From: Candidatus Rokuibacteriota bacterium
GTDB lineage: Bacteria; Methylomirabilota; Methylomirabilia; Rokubacteriales; CSP1-6
DNA length: 64,000 nucleotides
Direction: 5' to 3'
Assembly (NCBI GenBank): GCA_016188005.1
Contig: JACPIQ010000086.1
Span: forward strand, 62,001-126,000
Shown: positions 18,365 through 26,939 of the stretch, one piece after another
How positions within the stretch are numbered: position 1 is the stretch's first letter
Layout of the letters: every line of letters starts with the position of its first letter
Notes under the pieces: generated by a model
What the model was told of the DNA's origin: nothing
What the model saw: the letters and a program-made list of their open reading frames with translations, nothing else
Databases searched by the model: none
Position numbers and translations under genes: made by a program

Positions 18365-18498
18365 GGCGAGGTGAGGCGCGCCACGCGCCGAGCCGAGCGG
18401 AGATGGTGGGAGGGCGAGGTGAGGCGCGCCACGCGCCGAGCCGAGCGGAGATGGTGGGAGGGCGAGGTGAGGCGCGCCACGCGCCGAGCCGAGCGGAT
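18364..18498 (+). repeat. 48-bp tandem repeat, about 2.8 copies, each with a hairpin
   Basis: Units begin GGGCGAGGTGAGG at 18364, 18412 and 18460. The first two are identical, and the third stops near 18498. Each holds the inverted repeat GGCGCG-CCA-CGCGCC. Reverse-complemented, the unit shares ATNTCCGCTCGGCTCG and CCTCGCCC ends with the repeats at 8251-8350 and 18732-18826 but has a different middle. It follows the tusB-like stop codon directly. Confidence 0.9.
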
Positions 18499-18519
18499 GT
18501 GGCAGTCGTCCCCGTCTCT

Positions 18520-18720
18520 TCATCGGTCCCGCCACTCGTCGAGCCACTTCATCTGGATCGCCTCCAGTATTCCCTCGCTGGAGGCCTTCGGATCGTCGCC
18601 GAACCCGGGGAGCTCCACGGTCCACCGGTGCAGGTCACTGAACCGCACCGTCAGCGGGTCGGTGTCCGGGTGCCGCTCCGACAGCGCGAGCGCGATCTCC
18701 TCGGCATCCGCCCACTTCAT
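18520..18720 (-). CDS. iscX: IscX, Fe-S assembly adaptor
   Basis: The 66-residue acidic protein matches IscX at nearly full length: KWADAEEIALALSERHPDTDPLTVRFSDLHRWTVELPGF with the DP and RF positions, then EAIQMKWLDEW. IscX binds the desulfurase and iron and tunes cluster assembly. It is the last gene of the isc operon and overlaps the ferredoxin stop by 4 bp (ATGA). Its presence confirms the operon as the classical Isc type. Confidence 0.93.
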   Translation of the reverse strand: MKWADAEEIALALSERHPDTDPLTVRFSDLHRWTVELPGFGDDPKASSEGILEAIQMKWLDEWRDR

Positions 18721-19132
18721 AGCTCGCTCACGCTCGCCCCCTCGCTCCGCTCGGGGGGATCTCCATATCCGCTCGCCTCGCCTCCGGCTGCGGCTCGCCC
18801 CCTCGCTCCGCTCGGGGGGATCTCCACCACCACGTCGCCGCGGACGATGGCCTGGCAGCCGAGGCGCGAGCGCAGCGTCAGACCCTCCGCCGTGTCGAGC
18901 CTGTCCTCCTCGTCCGCCTCCATCGGCGACAGGTTGCCCTCTCCCTCACGGACGATGACGTGGCAGGTGGTGCAGGCGCAGGCGCCGCCGCAATTGTGCT
19001 CCAGGGGAACGCTGCTCGCCAGCGCGATGTCGAGCAGCGAGCCCGGGCGGCCGTGGTCGGCCAGCGGGTACTTCTCGTCGTCCACCTCGACGGTGACGTG
19101 CAGCGGAAGGAAGGTCACCTTGTGCGTCGCCA

Positions 19133-19133
<1 letters not shown>
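18717..19133 (-). CDS. fdx: Isc-type [2Fe-2S] ferredoxin with repeat-derived C-terminal tail
   Basis: The 138-residue protein has the adrenodoxin-like cluster site: Cys-x5-Cys-x2-Cys in HNCGGACACTTCH, and the fourth ligand in SRLGCQAIV. It supplies electrons to the Isc machinery. A normal Isc ferredoxin would stop just after VVVEIPP. Here about 30 more residues (from SGARGRAAAGG to VSEL) are encoded by the GC-rich repeat at 18732-18826, which has replaced the original end. The ATG overlaps the hscA stop (TGATG); a GTG one codon earlier is possible. Confidence 0.9.
18732..18826. repeat. Dispersed GC-rich repeat, two units (period 61), inside fdx coding end
   Basis: An identical 34-base stretch beginning GCTCGCCCCCTCGCTCCG occurs at 18732-18765 and 18793-18826. 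Between the two lies ATATCCGCTCGCCTCGCCTC, which matches the element at 8251-8350. The copies lie at the 3' end of the ferredoxin gene and are translated in its frame. Confidence 0.88.
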
Positions 19134-20936
<1,803 letters not shown>

Positions 20937-20959
<23 letters not shown>

Positions 20960-21524
20960 GCCCCTCCTCTTCTTCTCCCAGGGCGTCACTCAAGTCCTCG
21001 ATCACCGTGCCCAGGTAGGCCCGGGCGGCGAGCCGCTGCTTGAACCAGTCGAGGAGCCCCCGGCGGTCTCCCTGCCCATCCACCGCCGCGTCCCACGCCG
21101 GGGCCCGGGCGGCGATGGCCTCCTCCTCGCTGGCCCGGCGTGCGATGAGCCGCTGGCGCTCCGCGTCGAGCCGCTGGCGGGAGGCCTCGTCGAGCCCCGC
21201 GGCCCGGGCCTCCTGGAGCGCTTCCTGCACCTCCAGCATCTCCTCGAGGAGATCCATGGGCGCCCGCGGCCTCGCCTCGTCGCCCTCCCGGCCTTCCTCC
21301 AGGGCGACGAGGTACTCGACCCGGCCCAGCGGGTCTCGGAGCGCCCGATACGCCCGATTGACGAGCGCGGAGGCCGACAGCGCCCGGGCCTGGGCCTCTT
21401 CGGACGCCCCCTGGTGGAAGTCCGGATGGTGGACACGCGAGAGCTCGTAGAAGCGGCGCCGGAGCTCCTCCGGGTCCAGCCGGAGCTTCCTCGGCAGCCC
21501 GAACACCGCGAAGTAGTCGTTCAT
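20937..21524 (-). CDS. hscB: HscB, J-domain co-chaperone
   Basis: The 195-residue protein has an N-terminal J domain (MNDYFAVFGLPRKLRLD, then the HPD motif in VHHPDFHQ at about residues 32-34) and a C-terminal HSCB coiled-coil oligomerisation domain rich in Glu, Leu and Ala (LEEMLEVQEALQEA). It brings IscU to HscA and stimulates ATP hydrolysis. It overlaps hscA by 23 bp and follows iscA after a 99-bp gap that holds two hairpins. Confidence 0.92.
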
Positions 21525-21541
21525 GTTCTCTCGACATGCGA

Positions 21542-21606
21542 ACGGGCCCGCCGGGGGCCCGTCCGCGTGCTCTGCCGGCCGCCGGTCGGTGTCGCGCCCG
21601 GCGGCC
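21542..21606. promoter_or_regulatory. Two hairpins between iscA and hscB
   Basis: ACGGGCCC (21542-21549) pairs with GGGCCCGT (21555-21562), and GGCCGCCGG (21577-21585) pairs with CCGGCGGCC (21598-21606). Both are perfect stems with 5- and 12-base loops and no U-tract. They fill the only sizeable gap in the operon and could trim transcription or mark an mRNA processing point, lowering expression of the chaperones relative to iscRSUA. Confidence 0.5.
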
Positions 21607-21623
21607 GCGACACGCCCGCGTCC

Positions 21624-21950
21624 CTAAGCCGAGAACGACGTCCCGCAGCCGCAGCTCGACTTGGCATTGGGGTTGACGAAGGTGAAGCCTCCCGTCAGCC
21701 CCTCGGTGACGTAGTCCAGCGTCGTCCCGTTCAGGTAGAGATAGCTCTTGGCGTCGCAGACCACCTGGACCCCGTCGATGTCGAACTTCTTGTCGTGGGG
21801 GCCCACCTCGGAGTCGAACTCCAGCGAATACGAGAGCCCCGAGCAGCCTCCGCCCTTGACCCCGACCCGCAGGTAGACGTTCTCCAGCTGCTGCGCCTGC
21901 ATGAGCTGCTTCACCTGCTTCGCCGCCTTCTCGGTCAGTGCCAGTGCCAT
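21624..21950 (-). CDS. iscA: IscA, A-type Fe-S carrier
   Basis: The 108-residue HesB/IscA protein has the three conserved cysteines: the first in GGGCSGLSY and the pair in the C-terminal SSCGCGTSF. It carries Fe-S clusters or iron from IscU to target apoproteins. The length is normal. It is the fourth gene of the isc operon, 40 bp after iscU. Confidence 0.94.
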   Translation of the reverse strand: MALALTEKAAKQVKQLMQAQQLENVYLRVGVKGGGCSGLSYSLEFDSEVGPHDKKFDIDGVQVVCDAKSYLYLNGTTLDYVTEGLTGGFTFVNPNAKSSCGCGTSFSA

Positions 21951-21990
21951 GAGAGATCGCGCCTCCTTGCGAGCGTGAGTGCGGCCGGCC

Positions 21991-22407
21991 TCAGGAGGCG
22001 CCGGCCCGGGCCTCGGCCACCGCCGCCGTCCACTTCTCCTTGTAGTCCTGGAGCGCCGCCTTGATGGCGTCCTCGGCCAGGACCGAGCAGTGGATCTTCA
22101 CGGGCGGCAGCTTGAGCTCGTTGACGATGTCCGTGTTCTTGATGCTCGCGGCCTCGTCCACCGTGCGCCCCTTCAGCCACTCGGTGGCCAGGCTGGAGGA
22201 GGCGATGGCGCTGCCGCACCCGAAGGTCTTGAATTTCGCGTCCTCGATGACCCCCGTCTGCACGTTCACCTTGATCTGGAGCTTCATGACGTCGCCGCAC
22301 TCCGGTGCCCCGACGAGCCCCGTCCCCACCCCGGGGGTGTCCTTGGAGAAGGACCCGACATTCCGGGGATTGCTGTAGTGGTCGATGACCTTGTCGCTGT
22401 ATGGCAT
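21991..22407 (-). CDS. iscU: IscU, Fe-S cluster scaffold
   Basis: The 138-residue scaffold has all three cluster cysteines (APECGDVMKL, TFGCGSAIASSS, IHCSVLAEDA), the conserved Asp in ECGD, and the HscA-binding LPPVKIH motif. It builds [2Fe-2S] and [4Fe-4S] clusters with sulfur from a desulfurase. The complete ligand set contrasts with the NifU-like protein at 15887-16264. It lies 33 bp after iscS. Confidence 0.95.
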   Translation of the reverse strand: MPYSDKVIDHYSNPRNVGSFSKDTPGVGTGLVGAPECGDVMKLQIKVNVQTGVIEDAKFKTFGCGSAIASSSLATEWLKGRTVDEAASIKNTDIVNELKLPPVKIHCSVLAEDAIKAALQDYKEKWTAAVAEARAGAS

Positions 22408-22440
22408 GCCGATATGCCTCCTCCCGCGCGGGCGGCCGCC

Positions 22441-23667
22441 CTACTCCGCCTTCCAGTGCATGGACTTCAGGTTGACCCCTTCCCTGGCCATCTCGTAGAG
22501 CGGCGACATCTCCCGGAGCCGGTGGATCACCTCGACGGTGCGCCGCGCCACGAACTCCACCTCCTCCTCGGTCGTGAACCGGTGCAGGCCGAAGCGGATC
22601 GAGGAGTGGGCCAGCTCGGCGTCCACCCCGAGAGCGGAGATGACGTAGGAAGGCTCCAGCGTCGCCGAGGTGCAGGCCGAGCCGGAGGAGAGGGCCGCTT
22701 CCTTGTTGAGCCCCATCAGCATCGACTCCCCCTCCACGTAGGCGAAGGAGATGTTCAGGTTGTGCGGCAGTCGCTTCTCGGGGTGGCCGTTGAGGTAGGC
22801 CTCGTCCACCTGGGACAGGACCTGGTCCTGGAGCCGATCCCGGAGCGCGGCGAGTCGCCGGCTCTCCTCCGGCATGAGCTCCCGGCACAGCTCCGCCGCC
22901 CGGCCGAAGCCCACGGCCAGCGGCACCGGGACCGTGCCCGACCGCATGCCGCGCTCGTGCCCGCCCCCATCGATCATCGGCGAGATCCGCACCCTGGGGT
23001 TCTTGCGCCGGACATAGAGCGCCCCGATCCCCTTGGGGCCGTAGATCAGGTGCGACGTGCAGGAGAGGAGGTCGATCCCCATCGCCTCCACGTCCACGGG
23101 GATCTTTCCCACGGCCTGGGTGGCATCCGTGTGGAAGACGATGCCCGCCTCCTTCGCCAGGCGGCCGATCTCGGCGATGGGCTGGATCGTGCCGATCTCG
23201 TTGTTGGCGAACATCACCGAGATCAGGATCGTCTTCGGGGTGAGCGCGCTCCGGACCGCCTCCACGTCCACGAGGCCGTCGGTCCCCACCTTGACGTAGG
23301 TCACCGCGAACCCCTGCCGCTCGAGGCGCTTGCACACGTCCAGCCCGGCGCGCTGCTCGATGGTGGTGGTGACGATGTGATTGCCCTTCTCCCGGTACAT
23401 CTCGGCCACGCCCTTGAGCGCCAGGTTGATGGACTCGGTCCCGCCCGAGGTGAAGACGAGCTCCTTCGGGTCGCGCGCCCCGACGAGCCGCGCCACCTGC
23501 TCCCGGGCCCTGTCCAGCCCGGTCTCCGCCTCCCAGCCGAAGGGGTGGTTGCGGCTGGCCGGGTGCCCGAACTTCTCGGTGAAGTACGGGAGCATGGCAT
23601 CGAGGACGCGGGGATCCACCTGCGTCGTGGACTGGCTGTCCATGAAGATCGGAAGCTTCGGCGCCAT
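22441..23667 (-). CDS. iscS: IscS-like protein of the isc operon lacking the PLP lysine
   Basis: The 408-residue protein aligns with IscS throughout: FMDSQSTTQVDPRV, GGTESIN, ATQAVGKIP, and the persulfide cysteine in SSGSACTSATLEP. Two key catalytic residues are missing. The Schiff-base lysine (SHK in IscS) is Leu207 in CTSHLIYGPKG, encoded CAC-CTG, and the catalytic histidine of the EHK segment is Gln105 in TTIEQRAGLD. Normal PLP chemistry seems unlikely. It may act as a persulfide carrier or structural partner for IscU, fed by the complete enzyme at 16264-17418. It follows iscR by 13 bp. Confidence 0.88.
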   Translation of the reverse strand: MAPKLPIFMDSQSTTQVDPRVLDAMLPYFTEKFGHPASRNHPFGWEAETGLDRAREQVARLVGARDPKELVFTSGGTESINLALKGVAEMYREKGNHIVTTTIEQRAGLDVCKRLERQGFAVTYVKVGTDGLVDVEAVRSALTPKTILISVMFANNEIGTIQPIAEIGRLAKEAGIVFHTDATQAVGKIPVDVEAMGIDLLSCTSHLIYGPKGIGALYVRRKNPRVRISPMIDGGGHERGMRSGTVPVPLAVGFGRAAELCRELMPEESRRLAALRDRLQDQVLSQVDEAYLNGHPEKRLPHNLNISFAYVEGESMLMGLNKEAALSSGSACTSATLEPSYVISALGVDAELAHSSIRFGLHRFTTEEEVEFVARRTVEVIHRLREMSPLYEMAREGVNLKSMHWKAE

Positions 23668-23680
23668 CGCAGTCGGTCTC

Positions 23681-24118
23681 CTATCTCGTCGCGCTCAGCG
23701 TGGGCAGCGGTGCCACCGGGTCGGCGCCGAGCTCGGCCAGCGTCATCGTGTCCAGCAGGTGGCTGATGCTCGCCTGGATCTTCTCCACCGGGCGGCGCAA
23801 GTTGCAGCGAACATACTGCGGGCAGTCATCCGCCGTCATGCAGCTGACGATCTCGAGAGGCCCTTCGAGGGCCCGAACCACCTGCCCCACCGTGATCTGG
23901 TCCTGGGCCCGGCCCAGCAGGTACCCCCCCTTGGGACCGTTGTGGCTGACGATGAGCTTCTTCTTCGCCAGGCGCTGGAGGATCTTCGCGAGCAGCTCGG
24001 GCGGGATGTTGAACTCCTCGGCGATGCGCTTGGCGCTGACCGCCTCCTCATCGGCCTTGGCGGCGATGTAGTGGATGGCCATCAGCCCGTAATCAGCCTT
24101 CTTGGTGAAGCGAAGCAT
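23681..24118 (-). CDS. iscR: IscR, Rrf2-family Fe-S sensing repressor
   Basis: The 145-residue winged-helix regulator begins LRFTKKADYGLMAIHYIA with the recognition HTH in VSAKRIAEEFNIPPELLAKILQ. Three cysteines spaced C-x5-C-x5-C (CMTADDCPQYVRC), matching the [2Fe-2S] ligands of E. coli IscR, lie at about residues 92-104. When loaded with its cluster, IscR represses its own operon. A matching operator lies over the promoter immediately upstream. It is the first gene of the isc operon. Confidence 0.95.
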   Translation of the reverse strand: MLRFTKKADYGLMAIHYIAAKADEEAVSAKRIAEEFNIPPELLAKILQRLAKKKLIVSHNGPKGGYLLGRAQDQITVGQVVRALEGPLEIVSCMTADDCPQYVRCNLRRPVEKIQASISHLLDTMTLAELGADPVAPLPTLSATR

Positions 24119-24155
24119 GCGGTTCCCTGCCCCTCCTGCGTATCCGACCTTTTAG

Positions 24156-24180
24156 ATCCCCGACCCTTCCAGTCGGATTC
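24156..24180 (-). promoter_or_regulatory. IscR type-1-like operator
   Basis: The 25-base site has the dyad CCGACT...GGGTCGG. It matches the E. coli type-1 IscR consensus (YYGACT in the left half, GTCRRS in the right, with A/T-leaning centre) at all core positions. It overlaps the -10 box of the iscR promoter. A second half-site (TATCCGACC at 24141-24149) lies downstream. This implies Fe-S-dependent autorepression of the isc operon. Confidence 0.72.
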
Positions 24181-24205
24181 TGGCCCAGCGGGAAGACCCT
24201 GTCAA
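24177..24205 (-). promoter_or_regulatory. isc operon promoter
   Basis: Read on the minus strand, TTGACA (24205-24200) is followed after exactly 17 bases by CAGAAT (24182-24177). The -35 is perfect and the -10 keeps four of six consensus bases. The IscR-like site overlaps the -10 and start point. The iscR ATG is about 60 bases downstream. Confidence 0.7.
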
Positions 24206-24234
24206 GCCTCATGTTCACCGGGGGGAGGGCCCAG

Positions 24235-25221
24235 CTAGCCCCAGGTCTCCCTGAGGAGGCGCGCGGCGTCTTCGGGGGACGTCTCGGTAACGTAGATGCC
24301 GCCCACCCGGGTCAGTCGATCAGGCTGGGGGATCACCTCCAGATGCCAGTGGTAGTCCTCGGCGATGGTCGCCCACTCGCCGGGCAGCACCTTGGAGGCC
24401 CGGTTGGGAGCCGTGTAGAGGGTCATCTCGAACGAGGGATCGCCGAGACTCCGCTCGAGGGCCCGGAAGTAGCCCCCCAGCAAGACAGCCAGGTCGGAGA
24501 CGCTCTCCGGGGTGAGCGAGTCCTCGTAGGCGCAAGCGTGCTGGCGGGGCAGGAACCAGGCCTCGTGGGGCGCGCGCGCGGAATACGGCACCAGAGCCAC
24601 GAAGTGGGCCGTCTCCTGGATCACCCGGGCACCCTCCGCCGTTTCCTGGCGGAAGATGTCGCAGTAGACGCAGCGCCGCTTGTACTGGTAGTACTCGCGC
24701 GCCTCGGTGAGCTTGCGCCGCACCTCGTCGAAGATGATGGGGATGGCGACCAGCCGCGAGTACGGGTGGCTGATCCGCGCACCGGGTTTGCGGTGGCGCC
24801 GGGTGATCAGGATGTCCCGGATGGCGAGGTCGCGCTTGAGGTCGCGGATCCGTTCGGCCCACATCCACAGGACCTGCTCCCACTGCCGCTCGGTCATGCT
24901 GGCAGGGGTGTCCTCGTGACGCGGACTCTCGACGATGAGCTCGGTGGCGCCCCGCGGGGAGATCCTGTCGTACATCCCGATGCCCTCGCGCGCCAGGGCC
25001 AGCTCGATCCGGAAGTATGGATCCGCCTCGGGGATCACCCGCACCGACCACCCCGGGCCGTCGGCCGTGGACCCGTCCTTGCGGTAGGACGCGATCGCGG
25101 GCGGCGTCAGCGCCTCGTGACCGGGGCAGAACGGGCACACCTGCCCCACCGGCGGCGAGCCCCCGGCGGGACGCACCAGCACCCACTGCCCGCGAGTGGG
25201 ATCCTTCCTCAGGTCCCCCAT
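24235..25221 (-). CDS. GalT-like nucleotidyltransferase with altered active site
   Basis: The 328-residue protein has the galactose-1-phosphate uridylyltransferase layout: PTRGQWVLVRP at the start, a CPFCPGHE zinc motif, RCVYCDI, and DYHWHLEVIP near the end, which resembles the second HIT half. The nucleophile motif, normally HPHxQ, reads HPYSR (GARISHPYSRLVAIP). The catalytic His is Tyr and the Gln is Arg, each one base change away. It may be inactive as a transferase or have another activity. It runs divergently from the selenocysteine glutaredoxin gene and alone. Confidence 0.82.
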   Translation of the reverse strand: MGDLRKDPTRGQWVLVRPAGGSPPVGQVCPFCPGHEALTPPAIASYRKDGSTADGPGWSVRVIPEADPYFRIELALAREGIGMYDRISPRGATELIVESPRHEDTPASMTERQWEQVLWMWAERIRDLKRDLAIRDILITRRHRKPGARISHPYSRLVAIPIIFDEVRRKLTEAREYYQYKRRCVYCDIFRQETAEGARVIQETAHFVALVPYSARAPHEAWFLPRQHACAYEDSLTPESVSDLAVLLGGYFRALERSLGDPSFEMTLYTAPNRASKVLPGEWATIAEDYHWHLEVIPQPDRLTRVGGIYVTETSPEDAARLLRETWG

Positions 25222-25233
25222 GACCCGGCCACC

Positions 25234-25256
25234 TTAGAGAACCCCCGCGGGCAAGT
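25234..25256 (-). promoter_or_regulatory. Possible promoter of the GalT-like gene
   Basis: On the minus strand TTGACT is followed after about 17 bases by TAAGGT, roughly 15 bases ahead of the ATG of the GalT-like gene. The -35 has five of six consensus bases; the -10 is poor. Boundaries are approximate. Confidence 0.4.
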
Positions 25257-25335
25257 CAAGAACGAGGAGGACAGCCACCGCATCCCGCTGCAGCCCGGCA
25301 GGGCCCTGCTGTATCTTATGAAGGAGGAGGTGCCC

Positions 25336-25575
25336 ATGACCGTGCCTGCCGTGGTGGTTTATTCGAGCCCGACCTGAGTGCCCTGCCGTCAGGCGAAAGA
25401 GTTTCTTTCGTCTCAGGGCGTGGCCTTCCGCGACGTCAACGTGATGGAGGACGCCGAGGCCAGGCTGGACCTGGTCCGGCTCACCGGTCAGATGGCGGTG
25501 CCCGTGATCTTGGTGGGCGACGAGGTGGTGCGTGGCTTCGACAAGCCCCGGCTCCGGGCCCTCCTCGGAATCTAG
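25336..25575 (+). CDS. Selenocysteine glutaredoxin/NrdH-like protein (UGA at codon 14)
   Basis: The 79-residue thioredoxin-fold protein is read through an in-frame TGA (25375-25377). Around it the text is VVVYSSPT-U-VPCRQAKEFL, where the redox motif CxxC of NrdH/glutaredoxins becomes UVPC. After the UGA the fold continues normally with AFRDVNVMEDAEARL, the cis-proline TVP-like MAVPVILVG and the final EVVRGFDKPRLRALL. AAGGAGGAGG precedes the ATG at good spacing, while the short 13-codon product would be useless. A SECIS-like stem-loop lies at 25391-25413. It would be a small cytosolic thiol-selenol reductant. It converges with the TPR gene. Confidence 0.88.
25391..25413 (+). promoter_or_regulatory. 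SECIS-like element of the Sec glutaredoxin
   Basis: AGGCGAAAG (25391-25399) pairs with CTTTCGTCT (25405-25413), a 9-bp stem with one G-U pair and a five-base AGUUU loop. The loop starts 22 bases after the UGA and has G as its second base. Bacterial SECIS models ask for a loop at about 16-37 bases with G in the first two positions, so it fits. Confidence 0.72.
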
Positions 25576-25583
25576 GGGGGTTG

Positions 25584-26939
25584 TCAGTTGCCCTTCTCGC
25601 GCTGGTTCCGGAGCTTGCGCAGGTGCAGCCGCGCCACGTCCACCCAGTCCTTTTCGGAGGGCTGTGACCCGGCCAGCTGGATGTAGCGCTCCCACAGGGT
25701 GACCGCCTCGCGGGCATCCACCTTCTCGTAGACCAGCGCCAGGTTGTAGAGGGCGCCCGTGTGACGGGGATCCTGCTCGACAATCTTTCGGTACTCGCCG
25801 ATGGCGTCCTGGTAGAGACCCTTGTCCTCGTACACCTCGGCCAGCCCCATCCGCGCCTCGAGATGGCGCCCGTCCAGCTCGATGGCCTTCTTGTAGGCAT
25901 TCACCGACTCGTAGTAGAGCCCCTTCTCGGCGTAATAGATCCTGCCCAGGCTGACGTGCACCTTGGCGTTGAACGGGTTGTGCAGGAGCGCCTTCTGGTA
26001 GGCGCTCACCGCGCCGTTCACGTCCCCCTTCGAGGCGCGCGCATCCCCGAGCCCCACGTGGGCCTCGGCATAGAAGGGGCGTAGCTCGAGCGCCTTGCCG
26101 TAGGCCTCCACCGCCTGTTCGAAGAGGCGCCGCGGGGCCGTCAGGAAGTGGTCGCCCAGCGACTTGAAGGGCTCGGGGAAGGTGGGGTCCTGCTGGGTGG
26201 AGGCCCGGAACTGGGCGGCGGCCTTCCATCGGTTGCCGAGAGCCTGGTGGACGAGCCCCAGGGAGTACTGCGCGACGACGAACTGGGCGTCGACCTCGAG
26301 GGCGCGGGCCAGCAGCTCCGCGGCCGCCTCGTTGCCGTCCGGGACCCCGCGGGCAGCGGCGATCTGCGCCCGGACGAATGCCTCCCACGCGCGGGGTGAC
26401 GCGGTGGGGGCAGCGCGCTTTTGCAGCCGCGCGGCCTCGGCCTCCGTCACCGGGACCTTGAGGGCGCGCGCGTAGGCGGCCGGCAGGCCGCGGAGCCGCT
26501 CGAGGAGGGCCCCTTCCGGCACCGGCTGCGCCTCCAGCGCCACGCGCTCGACGCGCTCCCCCTTGAGCTCGAGGTAGCGCGGCTGCAGGGAAAGTTCGCC
26601 GGCGACGCGGCGGACCTCGCCGTAGAGGGTGATGTCGGAGCGCAGGGCGCGCGCCGCCTGGAGTGCCGCCTGCTCGTCCCACGCCTCGGGCTGCGGGAGC
26701 TGACGGAGCCGGGGCCGCTCGATCTGGACCAGAGCCGGGAGGGTGACAAGCGACAGGCTGAGGGCCTGCGCCACGCTCTCCCCCAGCCACTGCTCCTCCC
26801 GCCCCAGGTCCACCGGGGCGAAGGGCAGCACGAGGACGGCGCGCGGCCTGGCCAGCGCGGAAGGCGCCTGCGCCAGCAGCAGGGCCGCAATGACCGCCGG
26901 AAGGATCCCCCGGCTAGAGTGCCTCTCGTGGGCTCGCAT
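25584..26939 (-). CDS. Exported TPR-repeat protein of the MoxR/VWA operon
   Basis: The 451-residue protein has a signal peptide (ILPAVIAALLLAQAPSALA, cleaved after ALA). A ~150-residue domain follows that resembles TolB/CsgG-like N-terminal modules (AVLVLPFAPVDL). At least six tetratricopeptide repeats run from about residue 200 to 430 (AQYSLGLVHQALGN, EAHVGLGDARASKGD, VHVSLGRIYYAEKG, ARMGLAEVYEDKG, ALYNLALVYEKV). It probably serves as a periplasmic scaffold for the membrane VWA proteins. Its start overlaps the VWA gene by 26 bp. The stop faces the Sec glutaredoxin 9 bp away. Confidence 0.85.
   Translation of the reverse strand: MRAHERHSSRGILPAVIAALLLAQAPSALARPRAVLVLPFAPVDLGREEQWLGESVAQALSLSLVTLPALVQIERPRLRQLPQPEAWDEQAALQAARALRSDITLYGEVRRVAGELSLQPRYLELKGERVERVALEAQPVPEGALLERLRGLPAAYARALKVPVTEAEAARLQKRAAPTASPRAWEAFVRAQIAAARGVPDGNEAAAELLARALEVDAQFVVAQYSLGLVHQALGNRWKAAAQFRASTQQDPTFPEPFKSLGDHFLTAPRRLFEQAVEAYGKALELRPFYAEAHVGLGDARASKGDVNGAVSAYQKALLHNPFNAKVHVSLGRIYYAEKGLYYESVNAYKKAIELDGRHLEARMGLAEVYEDKGLYQDAIGEYRKIVEQDPRHTGALYNLALVYEKVDAREAVTLWERYIQLAGSQPSEKDWVDVARLHLRKLRNQREKGN

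Noticed and set aside
25298-25309. 12-bp palindrome GCAGGGCCCTGC before the Sec glutaredoxin as an operator
   Set aside because: Such GC palindromes are frequent by chance here, and no promoter of acceptable quality was found next to it.
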